From: Papilionanthe hookeriana x Papilionanthe teres
Lineage: Eukaryota; Streptophyta; Magnoliopsida; Asparagales; Orchidaceae
Assembly: GCA_022702705.1 (NCBI GenBank)
Contig: CM040425.1
Location: 7,456,001-7,520,000 of the forward strand
DNA length: 64,000 bases
Reading direction: 5' to 3'
Part shown: positions 22,919 to 35,268 of the stretch, piece by piece
Numbering within the stretch: position 1 is the first letter of the stretch
Layout of the letters: every line of letters starts with the position of its first letter
Position numbers and translations under genes: made by a program
Notes under the pieces: model-generated
Databases searched by the model: none
Told to the model about the DNA's origin: nothing
What the model saw: only the letters and a program-made list of their open reading frames with translations

Positions 22919-23575
22919 TTACAAGTCACCTTTGATAGACTGTTCTCCCCCTCCTTCATAATACTTTATGCACTGGTGCAGAGATGATGGTACCATCCGA
23001 TTTTCATGGATCCATGGCCGACCCAGTAGTGCATTGAATGATGTCTCAGAATCAATTATGTGGATTTTTGTGGTTGTTCTTGCGAAATCATCGATCTTCA
23101 TTAATAGTGTTATTGATCCAAGGGCTCTTTCTCCTTTTTTATTGAATCCTCTCAGTAACATCCTGTCTGCTTCGAGATCACGGGCATCAATCTCAAAGTA
23201 TGCTAACGTTCGAAGGTTCATTATGTTGATTGATGCTCCCAAAGCAACTAACACCCTAGAGAATGTGAACTTTCTGATGGACATTGAAATGTACAATGGT
23301 CGATTGTGATCAGCTGTTCCAAGTAGTAGATCATTGTCCGTGAAGATAACACCACGTTGTTCTCTCAATGAGCAAACCTCGTCTAAGGAATTACCGACCA
23401 TTTGAGCTAAATAAATTTCAGGATCAAGTAAGGCCTTGACCAGAGTTTCTCTCATCTCCTTTGACAGGATCAGAGCATCGTAGATGCTCAATTTAGCTGG
23501 TAGCTTCCTAAGATGGGCTAACACGTTATAGTCCACTTTATTACTAGGTTCTTCAATTTCTTCCCAAATGGGCAA
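22919..23575 (-). pseudogene. Aspartic protease, copy A (active site lost)
   Basis: An open frame of 218 codons. The retropepsin core starts near LYISMSIRKFTFSRVLV. The active-site triplet, DPG in copy B, reads ALG here (RVLVALGASINIM), so the catalytic Asp is gone. The second half is well kept (LLRGFNKKGERALGSITLLM, then FNALLGRPWIHE). N-terminal to it lies a conserved NVLAHLRKLPAKLSIYDAL segment also present in copy B. The enzyme would process Gag-Pol; this copy cannot. Confidence 0.85.
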
Positions 23576-23599
23576 TTCTTCTGCTGGGGTTCACTCTTC

Positions 23600-25014
23600 C
23601 TGAGCTACCACCTACTTTCCTTTATGCTTTGGACCCATTCTCAGGGGTAGAACTTTTCCGCTTCTTAGATTAACTTCTGTTACTTCTTCTGAATCTAGCC
23701 AGGTTTTTCTTGAATTGGAACGACTGGCTCTTCTGAAGTCACTCCGGATTCTATCGCAATCGGAGCTCCTTAGAATTCACAAATGGACTCATCGCTCGTT
23801 GGACTTTCATAGCCATTTTTGTGAACGTCTTCCCCTTCGTCATGGTTATCGAAGTTTTGTATGATTTGAGAATCATTATTCGTATCGAAATCGAGATTAG
23901 GTTAGTTGTCGTTAGTTACGTAATGGTTAGAAACAGTCAAAATGTAGCCAACACCAAAAATCTTATCATTATAAGATCCCACCGGGGCGAGCAAATAATC
24001 ATACAGAGTCAAAGGTCAGAGGGATTTCTCCCCCGAATAAAAAACAACCATCCTAGGAAAAGCAGCCCCTACTCTACCCTTCGAAGCCTTAGTATTCTTT
24101 TCTTTTACGATCTTCTCCTCCTTCTGGGGCGGTTCTTCAATATCAAGCGATAGTGCCGGCTTAACAGGTTTTAAATCCTGAGTTGAAGCACGTACTGAAA
24201 AAGTCTGGATGTGATACAAACTTTTCTTCGAAGACTTCGTCCAGACAATACTCCATCCATCATCGGTCATGTACGGGCCTATCAGAACAATAGGATCCAC
24301 TGAAATAACATTGACGGAACCTCCCTTTTGGGTTCCTTCATGTTTTCCTTCAGGATCGTTATGATCCCTTTCCAGAGGTTATCCTCGAGCCAATTCTTGA
24401 AGGTGAAGCAATCTTCTATCTTATGTCCGAGCATCCTATGGTAGGGACAGTAATTCGGATGATCCTTCTTGTCGACTTCTTCCTGCCTCCTAGGTTCTGG
24501 TAGTTGAAAGTCAAGCGTCTTCATCAAACTGCGAAACATCTTAGCCACTGCTTTAGTCTTGAAGGGGTATTCCTTATTCAGAAGTTCCTTCAGGGAGCAT
24601 GGTGAACGAGGCGGTGGTTAGTCATGCTGCCATAATTGATAGCTCGGTTGAGGCTGTTGATAGTTCTGTTGAGGCTGTTGATAAATCCGTTGCGGTGGTT
24701 GATAACTTGGATGTGGATGCTCTGGTTGTATCTGCACTGGTTGTTTACCTTTATCCACTGCCGCAACGATCCCAGATTTCTTTTTAAATGCCTTTACGGG
24801 CTTCTGCTTATCAGTCTTATCAACAAAACTTAGTTGTTTCGCTTCCTCCTGCAAGCTCCAGGCCTTGCTAAGCAACTTCTCGAAAGTCTTAATTGTGAAT
24901 CCTTTAAGGAGAAGTTCTATCAAGCCATGGATACTCTTCAGTAGGATACCGACCGCATGCTGTTCCTGAAGCTGTGGTTCACACTTCATACTTAAGTTCC
25001 TCCATCAAAGTATG
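23600..25014 (-). pseudogene. Gag C-terminal half, copy A (truncated)
   Basis: Begins at the Athila-3 insertion point (25014), within a MKCEPQLQEQ segment equal to codons near 45870 of copy B. It continues with a lysine-rich and then Gln/Pro repeat region (YQPPQRIYQQPQQNYQQPQ; 24600-24730), a zinc-knuckle-like CPYHRMLGHKIEDC (spacing C-x2-H-x4-H-x4-C, near 24420-24470), and a linker to protease. Frames break near 24600, 24290 and 24010. Gag C-terminal parts bind the element RNA. The N-terminal Retrotrans_gag domain lies across the Athila-3 insertion, outside the window. Confidence 0.8.
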
Positions 25015-26863
25015 TGATACACCTAAAACATATAGTATTTTTATGCACATTTTTATACCTATTTTTAATGATATTGCACTTTAATGGAAGGTATTTTATT
25101 TTTTTCTTGCAGGTATGATGAAAATGGATGGTCATGATGAAAGGAGCAAAATTGGATCAAATTTGGAGCAAAAAAGATGAAAAATGAAAATTTGGCACTG
25201 GTGGCTAAGCGCCGCTGGGTCGGCGCTTAGCCGCCACAGTTAAAAATTGAAATTCAAATGAATTTAGCACCAATTTCAAAGGGGATGGGATGCAACTCTT
25301 AGTGGTAACTTCCATAACTTCCTTTGGGCTGCAAGTTTGAATGAAGGGGTGCATACTTTGGTAGATACATTGAATCTAGACACACCAAAGAACCTTTTGG
25401 TTTACTACATAAAGAGAGTCTTAGGAAAGAATAAGGAGCCTTTCATTTGCATTTTGAACGGTTCTTCCATTACATTTTTACAAAGTTTTTATTTTAGTTT
25501 TAATTAGGAGTATGAGTAGAGAGTAGAAAGGAGAAAAGGGTCGGAGTGAAGTCTTCTTCTTCCCACTTCTTTTCTTTCTTTTTTAGTTTTTATTGAAGTC
25601 TGAAGTTTATTCTGAGTCATCGGAGATGAGAGATCCACTCTGAGGAGTAGTTTAGTGAAGAGTTAAAGTTTCAGAGGAACTTCCTGAGTCTTGTGGAGAG
25701 AATTTTCAGATAAGTGTTTACTTTTGTTCTTACATTTAGTTTTTTAATTAATACTTGTTTCTGTTTGTTGTTTTTCTTATGGTTTTTAAATTCAAATCAA
25801 TGTGTTTTTGTATTTTCTCAATGCATTCTGAGTAGTTTACTTTATCTTTTTGTTTCTTAAATGGAGAAGTAATAATTTATAGAGAATTGTTGTGGAAAGT
25901 ATAAGTGTTTAAAAGTTGGAAGAAGTTGTGAAGATTGATTCTAAAAACTTTGTTTACTTCTTAATTTGTCCTGTTAAGTTGTAAAATTTCTTGAGATTAT
26001 GTAAGATCCAATGCAGTATTGTCTCATAAAAGTTACTAAGAATCACATGCATTTATATGGGTGAGAATTGTAGTCCATATAATTAAATGTAATATTAGAA
26101 GATATTTTTATGGAAGGGAGTAAAATTAGAGGATTTTAGAGTGACAGGCTAAAACCCCCTAACTTGGTTTGAGGTTTTACGTTTTGTTATGAGAAGTTAG
26201 CCCCAAGGTGGTGGGAATCGAGGGAACTCTAGAGTGAGAGACTGGTATCTTCTCTACCTAACCATTTTCAAACTGATAAAAATTTTAAATTAACCTATGT
26301 TCTTTATAGAACCAAGTAAGGGTAAAGAACACAATTGCTTCTATTTGTCACAAAAAAATTTAAAAACTTCCACAGCAATACTTTAATAATTATTACTACT
26401 TCATAAAAGGAAAGAAAAAGATAATCTAGTTAATAGTATTTTACATACAGTGTTATCAGTTATTATAATTTTAATTTCTTGCTTAACATTTTATTAAGGA
26501 AATTTCAAAAGACATATCAACTTTTAAAACTTTTGAAAATCAATACATACTTTCAAAAGCCATAAAAAAAAGTAAAAAGATAATTTTTTTATTTCTTTAA
26601 AGATTTTACATTTTCCCTGTGGGTTCGATATCTCGAGGCTTAATCCGAAAGTCCTATATTACTTGATAAACGATACGTATACACTCGTAATATCCCATAT
26701 TATAAAAATCATAATTTTCATATCTAAATCATCAGCAAATATATTTGGTGTGGAGTCAAGTTTTTCGCTCACATACATATATTCCTTGCGGCCCAAGTTT
26801 TTGGTGTCATTGTCAATTTTCATATCATATTTGTAAGCACATATATTTACTCGGGCGGAACCA
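25015..26863 (+). repeat. Athila-3 5' LTR (about 1.85 kb)
   Basis: Starts TGATACACCTAAAACATATAG. The end is set at 26863 by spacing to the primer-binding site and by comparison with the minus-strand copy (841-2648); the terminal CA is preserved as ccA. It holds the strongest hairpin of the window at 25200-25235. The last 130 bp contain three similar 'agtttttggygtcattg' phrases (26755-26880), which look like small duplications around the LTR/primer-binding-site junction. Confidence 0.82.
25200..25235. repeat. GC-rich hairpin in Athila LTR
   Basis: GGTGGCTAAGCGCC (25200-25213), an eight-base loop, GGCGCTTAGCCGCC (25222-25235): a 14-bp stem with one G-T pair, in very AT-rich surroundings. The same module occurs at 2428-2461 (other strand), 60659-60694 and, decayed, 61700-61734. 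Confidence 0.85.
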
Positions 26864-26870
26864 AAGTTTT

Positions 26871-26888
26871 TGGCGTCATTGCCGGGGA
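26871..26888 (+). other. Primer-binding site, Athila-3
   Basis: TGGCGTCATTGCCGGGGA, seven bases after the LTR. It differs from the Athila consensus TGGCGCCGTTGCCGGGGA at two positions. Confidence 0.8.
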
Positions 26889-26989
26889 AAACAATTAAAT
26901 TGCATTTTAAAAAAAATTAAGAAATTTTAAATTTTTTATTTTTCTTTGTTTTTGTTAGTGTGTTGTGTTTTGTTTTGTTTTATTGTTGT

Positions 26990-27785
26990 ATGCGTAGTTC
27001 AGGTTCTGAAGGACTTGTGCCTTAGGATTTTGAATTAGAAAGAACTATCAGAAAAATCAAAAATATTAAAAATACAGAAAAAGATAAGAATATTTAAGAA
27101 ATGGCAAATCATCAAAATCAAAATGTAGTCATCCATCAAGAATTAAGACCTTTAAGAGATTATGTTAACCCTACAGTAGATGAATTTCGTGGTAGTATTC
27201 AAAATCCTGCTGTAGCTGCTAATTCTTTTGAGCTTAAACCTGTTATTATCCAAATGGTGTCTAATAATTAGTTTGGGGGAGCAACAACTGAAGATCCTAA
27301 TTTGCATCTTGCTAATTTTCTAGAGTTGTGTGCTACTTTTAAATATGATGGTGTTTCGGATGATGCTATTATACTTAGAATTTTTCCTTTCTCACTAAGG
27401 GATAAAGCTAAAATATGGTTACATTCAATATCACCTAGATCAATAAGAACTTGGGGTGTACTGTCACAAAAGTTCCTTGTTAAATATTTTCCACCATCTA
27501 AGACTGCTAAGTTGAGAAATGATATAACATCTTTTTGTCAGTTTGAAGGGGAATCAATATATGAAGCATGGGAAACATTTAAAGATCTCCTCAGGAAATG
27601 ATCACATCATGCGATACCAGATTGGTTAATAATTCAACCTTTTTTTAATGGATTAGTTAGATCTCTTAAATCAATCATCGATGCTGCTGCTGGTGGATCA
27701 TTAATGTCTAAACCATTTTCTGGTTCTTATGCTTTAATTGAAGAAATGGCTACTAATAATTTTCAATGGCCTTCTGAAAGGTTAA
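26990..27785 (+). pseudogene. Athila-3 gag, N-terminal half
   Basis: The ATG at 26990 opens MRSSGSEGLVP, and the frame is shared with a second ATG at 27101 (MANHQNQNVV). The Retrotrans_gag core follows: DPNLHLANFLELCATFK, IFPFSLRDKAKIWLHS, FLVKYFPPSKTAKLRNDI, FEGESIYEAWETFKDLLRK. Stops lie at 27030, 27269 and 27599, so it cannot be translated through. The frame continues to NNFQWPSERL, where copy B is inserted, and resumes at 55887. Gag forms the particle in the cytoplasm. Confidence 0.85.
27781..27785. other. Target-site duplication, left copy (GTTAA)
   Basis: GTTAA immediately before the LTR. The same five bases follow the other LTR at 55887-55891. Joining the flanks gives Athila gag text equal to Athila-1 around 2920-2935. 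Confidence 0.95.
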
Positions 27786-30700
27786 TGTGCGGCTTATTTT
27801 CAGGTTGTGTGTTTTATTTTGAAAAGGGGTCGCCTAACAGAAGTTGTCGGCGAATTTTTAATTTAATTTAAATAAATAATTTGAAAAGTAGTATTTGATT
27901 TTAAAAATAATTTTTAGATTTGAAGATTTTAAGATATGAAATCAAACCGATCTCACATCCCAAATAGTTTATATAAACGAGCACCGCACCACAAACCGTG
28001 TATCTATCCCTAAGGATAGACACACCGTCTGACGGTGGGGCTCGATTAAATAAACTAGAAGATTTGTGACATCCGTTTGGTCCGCGAACCAATTTTATAA
28101 GCCGACAAATTCCCTCGCTTAATATGAAAGCATTAAACGAGGTTTATATTACACAGGTTCTTTAAAATTCCCTATAAGGGCAAGCCCCTATAGTTAATTA
28201 CATCTTAAGTGACGGGAATCACCTAAGAAAACTCTCGATAATAATCAATAATTCCGCTCTCAAGAATTTCAAAGTTTAAGTTTTCGAGGGATTGAATTTT
28301 GGAATTTCGATAGGGAATGGATCAAATTTGGAACATTTTATTTTGAGAATTCACGGGAAGAAAAGTAGGAGAAATTACAGATTCGAAGCGAACTTCGGTA
28401 ATCTCCCGACTATCCTATTGTTTGGCTTGGATTTAGGAAAGTCCTAATGTTTATTTAAATGTTTTGATCTTGCCAATTTTAATTAATTAGGGCTTATATT
28501 TGTATGATAAAATCAAACAAATAGCCTCGAAGATGTGAGGGTTTATTGTCGTACGGACGACTACCTCGGAATCCTAAGACCTAGGTTAGGGCTTAATTTG
28601 CAATGCAAGTGCCTAACGAAGAGTTGAGGATTTATGTTGCACTAGGCAAACTACCCCGAAGTCCTATGGTTTTGTTATTTAATTCTAGGAAAGTTTTGTC
28701 GATGTAGATTCAAGTTTTGCCGACGACGATGGCCGTGCTGCCCACCATGCTCCGAGCTCCTTGTTGTTGCGGAGGTTTAGTTTTAGAAGTCATAAATCGG
28801 GGGATGAGAAAAGTGTTTTGGTTTAGAGAAGTCTTAATTTCCAAGTGTTTTTTTTTGTGTTTTAATTAAAACAAATCTTAAAGTTGATTATAACGACACC
28901 GGTTAAGATCCCACGGTTCCATCCTTCGGCATAATTATTTTTATCGGATTCACTTAGTCCGGATGAATTTGCTAAACTCAATCGAATGAGTTCCACACTT
29001 TCATTTAGACCGTGGGAAATCCCGTTAGCAACACGTAGGTTACATCATCCGAGGTATTCCCGATCATCCAACAGGACGTTTTAATTTAATTGTAGTTTTG
29101 TGTTCTGTTTGTGATTAAATTTTGAGTTGTTTTATATTTTGAAATGTTGTGGCGGTGAATTTTATCTTGCAATGACTTTTAACTTAGTTTTGGTTTCAGT
29201 TTTAGGGACTATCCTAAAGGTGTGGGTTTTCATGCAACGAGTTGTTTATCATGCAAGAAAAATTAAGTGCAATACGATTAAATAAATTGCAAGAAAGTAA
29301 ATTGCGGGAAAGTAAATTGCAATAAAATAAAAGTGTACCTGGAGGGTCTTCCCGTCATCCCAAGCTGCACTTAAAACACAATTAGAATACTTAAACAAGT
29401 TACTAGGTAAAGCTAAGGGAAGGGTTATGGTTTTCTACCAAATTCCTAATCCTATAGCTAGTCATTTCCTATGACGTCTAGGTCTTTGTATTTTGGTTTG
29501 AGGACGATTTTCTTCATCAAAGAACAATTAAGTCCAATTGTTCTTATAAATGTCCTATCATATTGAGGAAGTGTTTAAGAAGAATCTTAAACATCTTTTC
29601 AATATTGCTAGAATTGTTTTAAGTCCAAATGGATTCAATTACACAAATGAATTAATCGTCCAAGAATCTCAAGTTTTGTTATCTTGCTCAGTGAACTAGG
29701 ACATTTGAATATCCTATAGGTGAAGTAACATTTCATTTAATATTCAGTTTAGGAGTTATGATAACTAAAGCTTTTGAGGGTAAATTGGTGTTCAAATGGT
29801 TTGTGATTTAGTTTAATTTCCATTAATGGGTTTAAATTTGGAATAGTGTTCAAATTATTTTAGATTTATTTTGAATTCTTTATGTCTTTGGTGATGTTAT
29901 ATTTAATTCAACTTAATTTAATTTAATTTAATTTAATTGAGTTTTAATTTAATTTAATTCAATTTAACTCAATTTAGTTTGATTTGATGTTACATTAAAT
30001 TAATTTGATTTGATTTAGTTTTAATTTAATTTGATTTAATTTAATTTAATTTAATTTGATTTAATTTTATTTTATTTTATTTAATTTTATTTAATTTAAT
30101 TTGATTTGTTTATTTAACTTAATTTAATTTAATCTTTAATTTAATTCAACTTTTAATTTTAATTTAATTTAATTTAACTTAATACAATTTAATTTACTTA
30201 ATTTAATTTAATTTTTATTTTAATTTTATTTTTTAATTTTAATTGAAATTTTTAAAAGAGTTTAATAATTTAATTTTAGTTTAATGATTAAGTCTTTTAA
30301 TGTTTTGAATTTGAGTTATCATTTTAATTAAGAATTAAATATTAATGAAATGATTAATTTAGGGATTTTTAAATTAAAGAACAAATCTCTTCCTAATAAT
30401 ATCCCTATTTTAATAATTCCAATTTTATTATTCTTCCAAATTTAATCAATTATTTAATTAAAGTTTAATTATTTTAAATTGCTTAATGGGTTTCTACCCT
30501 TTAATTATTTAAATTTCAATCATCCAAATCAAATTAGGATCAAAGATTTTACTTGTTAATTTTTATTAAACCTAAAGTTTTAATTAAGGATTAAGATTTT
30601 TTAATTACCATTTCTACCCTTTAAGCTTAATAATTTCATAACTCACTAAATTGAACTCAAATGAACTTGAAATTTTCATGTGACTTCTCTCATATGTCAA

Positions 30701-33700
30701 TAAAGACATGAGAGGAGAAAATGTGATTTTTCTGTATTTAATTTATTTATATAATTATTTTTGGTAGAAAATAGAGATTTTCAAGGAAAATTTAATAACA
30801 TAACCAAGGGAAAGTTTCTGTCCTTAAGAAAATTAGGGGACATTCCTAATGACCAGAGGACCACTTGGACCAATTTTGATGATTTTTTGAATTATATTAT
30901 TTTTATTATAATTATTTTAAGTTTTGGAGTGTTAATTAATTTAAAAATAAAATAAATGTTGAAAAATGAATTTTATATTTTTCAAAAATCTCTCTGATAT
31001 CAAGGAAATCAGAGAAGCAAATTTTACAATTTTCTGATTTTTCTATGATTTATTATAATTATTTTAGTGAAAATACTAGAAAATACATTTTTTTAATTTT
31101 AAAATTACCCTAGAGCTTTAAAATTCAATATCTCACTAAATAGACCTAAGAAAAATATGGGGTTTGTTCCTAAGTGATTAAAATTTAAAATGTGACATTT
31201 TGGTGAATTTTATTATTTTTGTGATTTTTATTATTTTTTAATTATTAAAAATATTAAAATAATATTAAAAACCAACTTTTTTAGAAAATTGAAATTTTAA
31301 TTTTCTTAGATTTCCCTAATATCAGAGAGGCTCCAAAACCAATTTGGTGAATTTTTGAAAGGTATTTTGAAAGTTATGAATTTTTAAAGTTTAAAATGAC
31401 TAAGTGGCTTAATCAACCCAATTAGTGGGGCTAACCAAGTTCAATTGACTTCAAATTTTTATGGTGGGTTCCTCTGATCCTAAAGGTCAGTGGAGAATTG
31501 ATTTCAAGTCAATTTGATGTATGGTTAGCTCTAATTAATTAGAGACCTATTTTGAGTGTTTAAGCCAATTAGGGTTGTTTTAAATGAACTAACTCAAAAC
31601 CTATTTTTCCTAGCGTTCTCTGGTCATAAGGAACATCATCAAATTTTCCTAGAATTTATTTCACAAGATGCTATTTATTGGAATTAAAATACTCAAAACA
31701 GTAACATGAATTTGAAAAATCAATAACTCTTCATAGGGATGGCCTCGACTTTGGAAAATTCAGGGAATGTTCCCAAATTCGGAGGCTTCAAAAGCCCTAT
31801 GGTCTCATGCCATGGTGAATTGTATACATGCATGGAGAATTAAATGTATGCAGAGAGTAAATAAATTATAAAAAATAAAATACTTAATGAAATTAAATGA
31901 TTTCTTTTCTACATTATCCTCCTCTCGTTCACTCGAGCAAGAGGGTATTTTTATTTTATTTTTCTGATTTTTCTACACAAAGTTATGAATTTTTGAAGTT
32001 TAGGAAATTAAATAAATCAGAAAAAATCTCTAATTTTCTATTTATCCACGCGGCGCCGCGTCAACCTCGGCAGCTCCGAAACGCCGCGTGGTGCGCTCCC
32101 ATTCGACGCCGCCATCTGACTCAATGCTCTCGGGGCCCGCTGTATCGTTCCGTCTTCTGATCCGACACGATCCTGGACGTCCGTCCGCGCGTGTATTAAA
32201 TGGACGGCATCCGTTCATCGTCCCCAAGTGTCCTCACCCGAGAGCCGTCCACACTAAATCCCTAATATCTCACTCGATACTCAATGGATTTTCATGTTCT
32301 TATGCTCTATGGATTCGTCTTGAAGAGACGAACACATCTATATGGTTATCATGCATTGAAATTAAAGCATTTGAAATGGAGAATCTCCGAAGCTCGGGAT
32401 GAAGAATTAGCTCATACCTTTGCTCGGAGAAGTGTGGCTTCGATCCGAGAGTTGTTGCACCTTCGATTGGATCCTAGCAAGCTCCGGATGAAGTCTCCCG
32501 GTCCAGTGAATTGTCTAGGTTGGATTTCGACCACGGCTCGATCACAAAGCTTGGAGAGTCGGAGCAACCGGGAAGCCTGGAGATGGGGCTTTTTCGGTGG
32601 ACACCTTCCCTCGGTCCAGTGAAGGTGTAGAACCAATCAATTTAGGGATTGGCTCACCTGTGGAGAAGTGTCCTGGTTTTGGGTGGAATTTCGGTTGAGA
32701 AATTGGGTTTTTTCAGTGGGGATTAGGGCAAATTGACACTGGGGATCAACTGCTCTAAGGGTGGAGAAGGGTTTGAAACAATTTTGGCAGAGTTTCGGCA
32801 AGGTTTGTGCAACTCTCCTCTCATGGCCGTGAGGGGGTCGAGTTTAAATAGAGGTGGCTGGAGAGCCTCCCAGGGATGGCCAAGGGTTGGGATCAGCTGC
32901 TCTGGTCATGGGAAGAACAGCCATGGTGGCCATTGGGCATGGGTCAGCTCAGCAAGGTAGAATTCCAAAGTTTGGCTCCTCCCAAGGTCTCGGCCATGGT
33001 GTTTTCCGGCGATCCAGGCGGATGGCCGGCAGGCATGGGTCACCTTCAGGGTCAGGGAGTCCAGGGCTTGAAGTTGGTGAAGTCAATTGAAGTTTGACAT
33101 GTGTAAAGGCTTTGAATTAAAATGGAATGGAGAAGGGGTCATTTTGGCTTCAATTTGGTCAACCCATTGGTTTGGGTTGGGTACACCTCCCCATGGCTTC
33201 GATTTTGGGCTGAGAGGATCGGTTGGGTCGACCAAGAGAGAATGGTGTGGTCTCTATCCATGATGAGGTGGCTAAACATGGTTTAGAGTGTGTCATGGAT
33301 AAGGTTAAAAAAGCTTAATGAAAGATTAGGAAAGGAGCCCCTCCTTTTACCATTAATGGCATGGTCACATGCCAAACTTTCATGGCTCCATATGGCTTGT
33401 GAATGGCTCATCCTTGGCTCCATTTGGCTTGGGAAAAGCTTGGGTCAATTTCATAAAAAGGGATTTAAGAAAATTTTGATATTTTGATGGGAATTTGTAT
33501 GGGGCTTGATTTAGAATTGTTTAATTGATGACTTTGAAACTTAGGGGCAATTTTGATTAAATGGATGATGAGGGGAAGTGCCATGTGGGCTTTAGATGAA
33601 TTTGGGCTTTTGAATTTGAAGGAAGTGGGCTTTTTAGGAAAGTTTAAGGGGAATGGGCTTTTTGATTTTAGGATGGGCATTTGGGTGAAGATTTTGTGAA

Positions 33701-35268
33701 GGACCTTGTCAAATAAGTGTTATAATTGGTTTAGGGATGTTCTATGAAGGGCTTGGAGTCAATTTGGTGTGATTTGGGGTTGAATTGGTTTGAATTTGGA
33801 TTTATTTGGTAAGTGGGCCTATGTAGGTCAAATTGGGCTAACTTGGGCCAATGTTGGGCTAGGGTTGAAATTGATGTACAATTAATGTTGAGAAATATTT
33901 ATGGGAGTGTTTCAAAGAGGTTTTGACTTTGTTTGGGCTTTGATTTTGGGGTTTGGGCTCATTTGGGTTAGGTTTAGGTTTAGGTCAAAAATGGGCCTTT
34001 TAGCTTTGGGTTGAATTTGAGTGAGGTTTGGGTCTAAATTTTGGGCAAATCATATTAGTGTTTTGTTTGTGGGAATGTTAAGGAAGATTTAGAAAAGATT
34101 TGGGGTTAATTGGAGTTGAATTGGGTGAATTTGGGTTAAGTTTGGGTCATGGGTCCAAATCGGGCTTTAAGGCCAAAAGTGAAATTGGATCCAAATGTCA
34201 ATCAAATTGAACTTGGATTTGGTCTAGATTGGTATTGGGAATGTTGAATTGAAGTTTAGAACTTAATTGGACCAGAATTTGGGTCAATTGGGTAGGTTTG
34301 GTTTGACATTGGGTTCACTTAGGGTTAAAATGGGTCAAATTGGGGGTTTTGACAAAAGTAGGGTAAATTGACAAAATTGGCCCATGGTGTAGTTGGACAA
34401 AATGAAATTGGGAATATTTGGGATTTTCTGGAATTTTCTGGGAATTTTCTGAATTTTTGGATTTTTTTGGCCAAGATGGGTATTTTGGGTATTTGGAGGG
34501 TATTGGGAGGTATTTTTGAAATTTTTGGTATTTTTGGGTATGGATGATCAATTTGGGTGATGTGGAAATGTTTGGGAATGATTTTGGAGGATTTTGGGTA
34601 ATTTGGAAATTTTGCAAAAATTTGGGTAATTTCAAGAGTTTTGGGTAAAGTTAGCGGGTGTAGGGTCCCGGGGTCAAAAATTGAAAATTTGGGAAATTGA
34701 AGATTGGGTGGATGTAAGTGGAATGAAATCATTTTGGTTGAGCCATGAAGCCATATCAAGCCCATATGAGCCATGAAGCCATATCAAGCCCATATGAGCC
34801 ATGAAGGGACTCATTTGAGGCATTCACTATGTTGTTCCTAACCCTCTTAGCCAAGGGCTCGGGGGTTAAGGACCATCCATGTGAATCACGTACATGAGTC
34901 GGGAGGTCAAGTTGGGTATGGGTGTGTTTTTAGGAAGTGTGTGAAAGTGTAGTGTATAGGTGTAGTGTGTAAGTGTAGTGTGTGTGTAAGTCGGCCCCTT
35001 CACTGGACCGAGCCACCTGGGCGGTCCCTAAGGCCAAAGAGTCCTATAGGAACTCATCCTTTAAACTTCCACATTTGATTTCAACCCTCTAGGTGATTAG
35101 GGGTCTATATTCAAGTTTGTGGAGTTTGAAGGGAGTTTAAAAGTGGTTTGAAATTCTAAAAGGTGGGTCCCAATTCTAGTCCTCTAAGATAGTCAAAGGA
35201 AAAGCCTAAGGCTAGATCCTAAGCACTAAAAAGAAGAAGAGAAGACCTCATCAAAAATGAGGTCAACA
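27786..35268 (-). repeat. Copy B 3' LTR (7483 bp)
   Basis: Plus-strand edges TGTGCGGCTT and AGGTCAACA; minus strand TGTTGACCT...CCGCACA. It is collinear with 48426-55886 over its whole length. Landmarks: TTTATATAAAC at 27968-27978, a TTTAA array (29900-30250), long AT-rich middle, GC-rich island around palindrome CGCGGCGCCGCG (32049-32060), a 'ttgggct'-rich GT zone (33550-34650), a 28-bp duplication (34741-34796) and gtgtagtgtgt repeats (34940-34990). No conserved coding frame: the open frames around 32280-33100 are antisense to the element and match nothing I know. Confidence 0.95.
29900..30250. repeat. TTTAA-type simple array in LTR
   Basis: Degenerate tandem repeats of tttaa/tttga pentamers. 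The array is repeated in the other LTR (50540-50890) with a few pentamer differences. The LTR of copy A has only scattered traces here. Confidence 0.85.

Larger units (their letters stand above)
7543..25014 (-). mobile_element. Tat/Ogre-like AlkB element, copy A (5' truncated)
   Basis: The minus-strand order is truncated gag (25014 down), protease, RT, RNase H, archaeal-type RNase H, integrase, the AlkB ORF, a 3' UTR with tandem repeats, and the 3' LTR (14705 to 7543). The 5' part of gag, the leader and the 5' LTR are absent, because Athila-3 inserted at 25014/25015 inside gag. Many CpG sites that survive in copy B are TG/CA here, and several catalytic residues are lost, so this is the older copy. 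The bases AAAAC (7538-7542) are the predicted target duplication. Confidence 0.9.

Noticed and set aside
34315..34774. Pro/Lys/Ser-rich minus-strand frames (also 54961-55278)
   Set aside because: Read from low-complexity 'ttgggtaattt' LTR text; no start or conservation.
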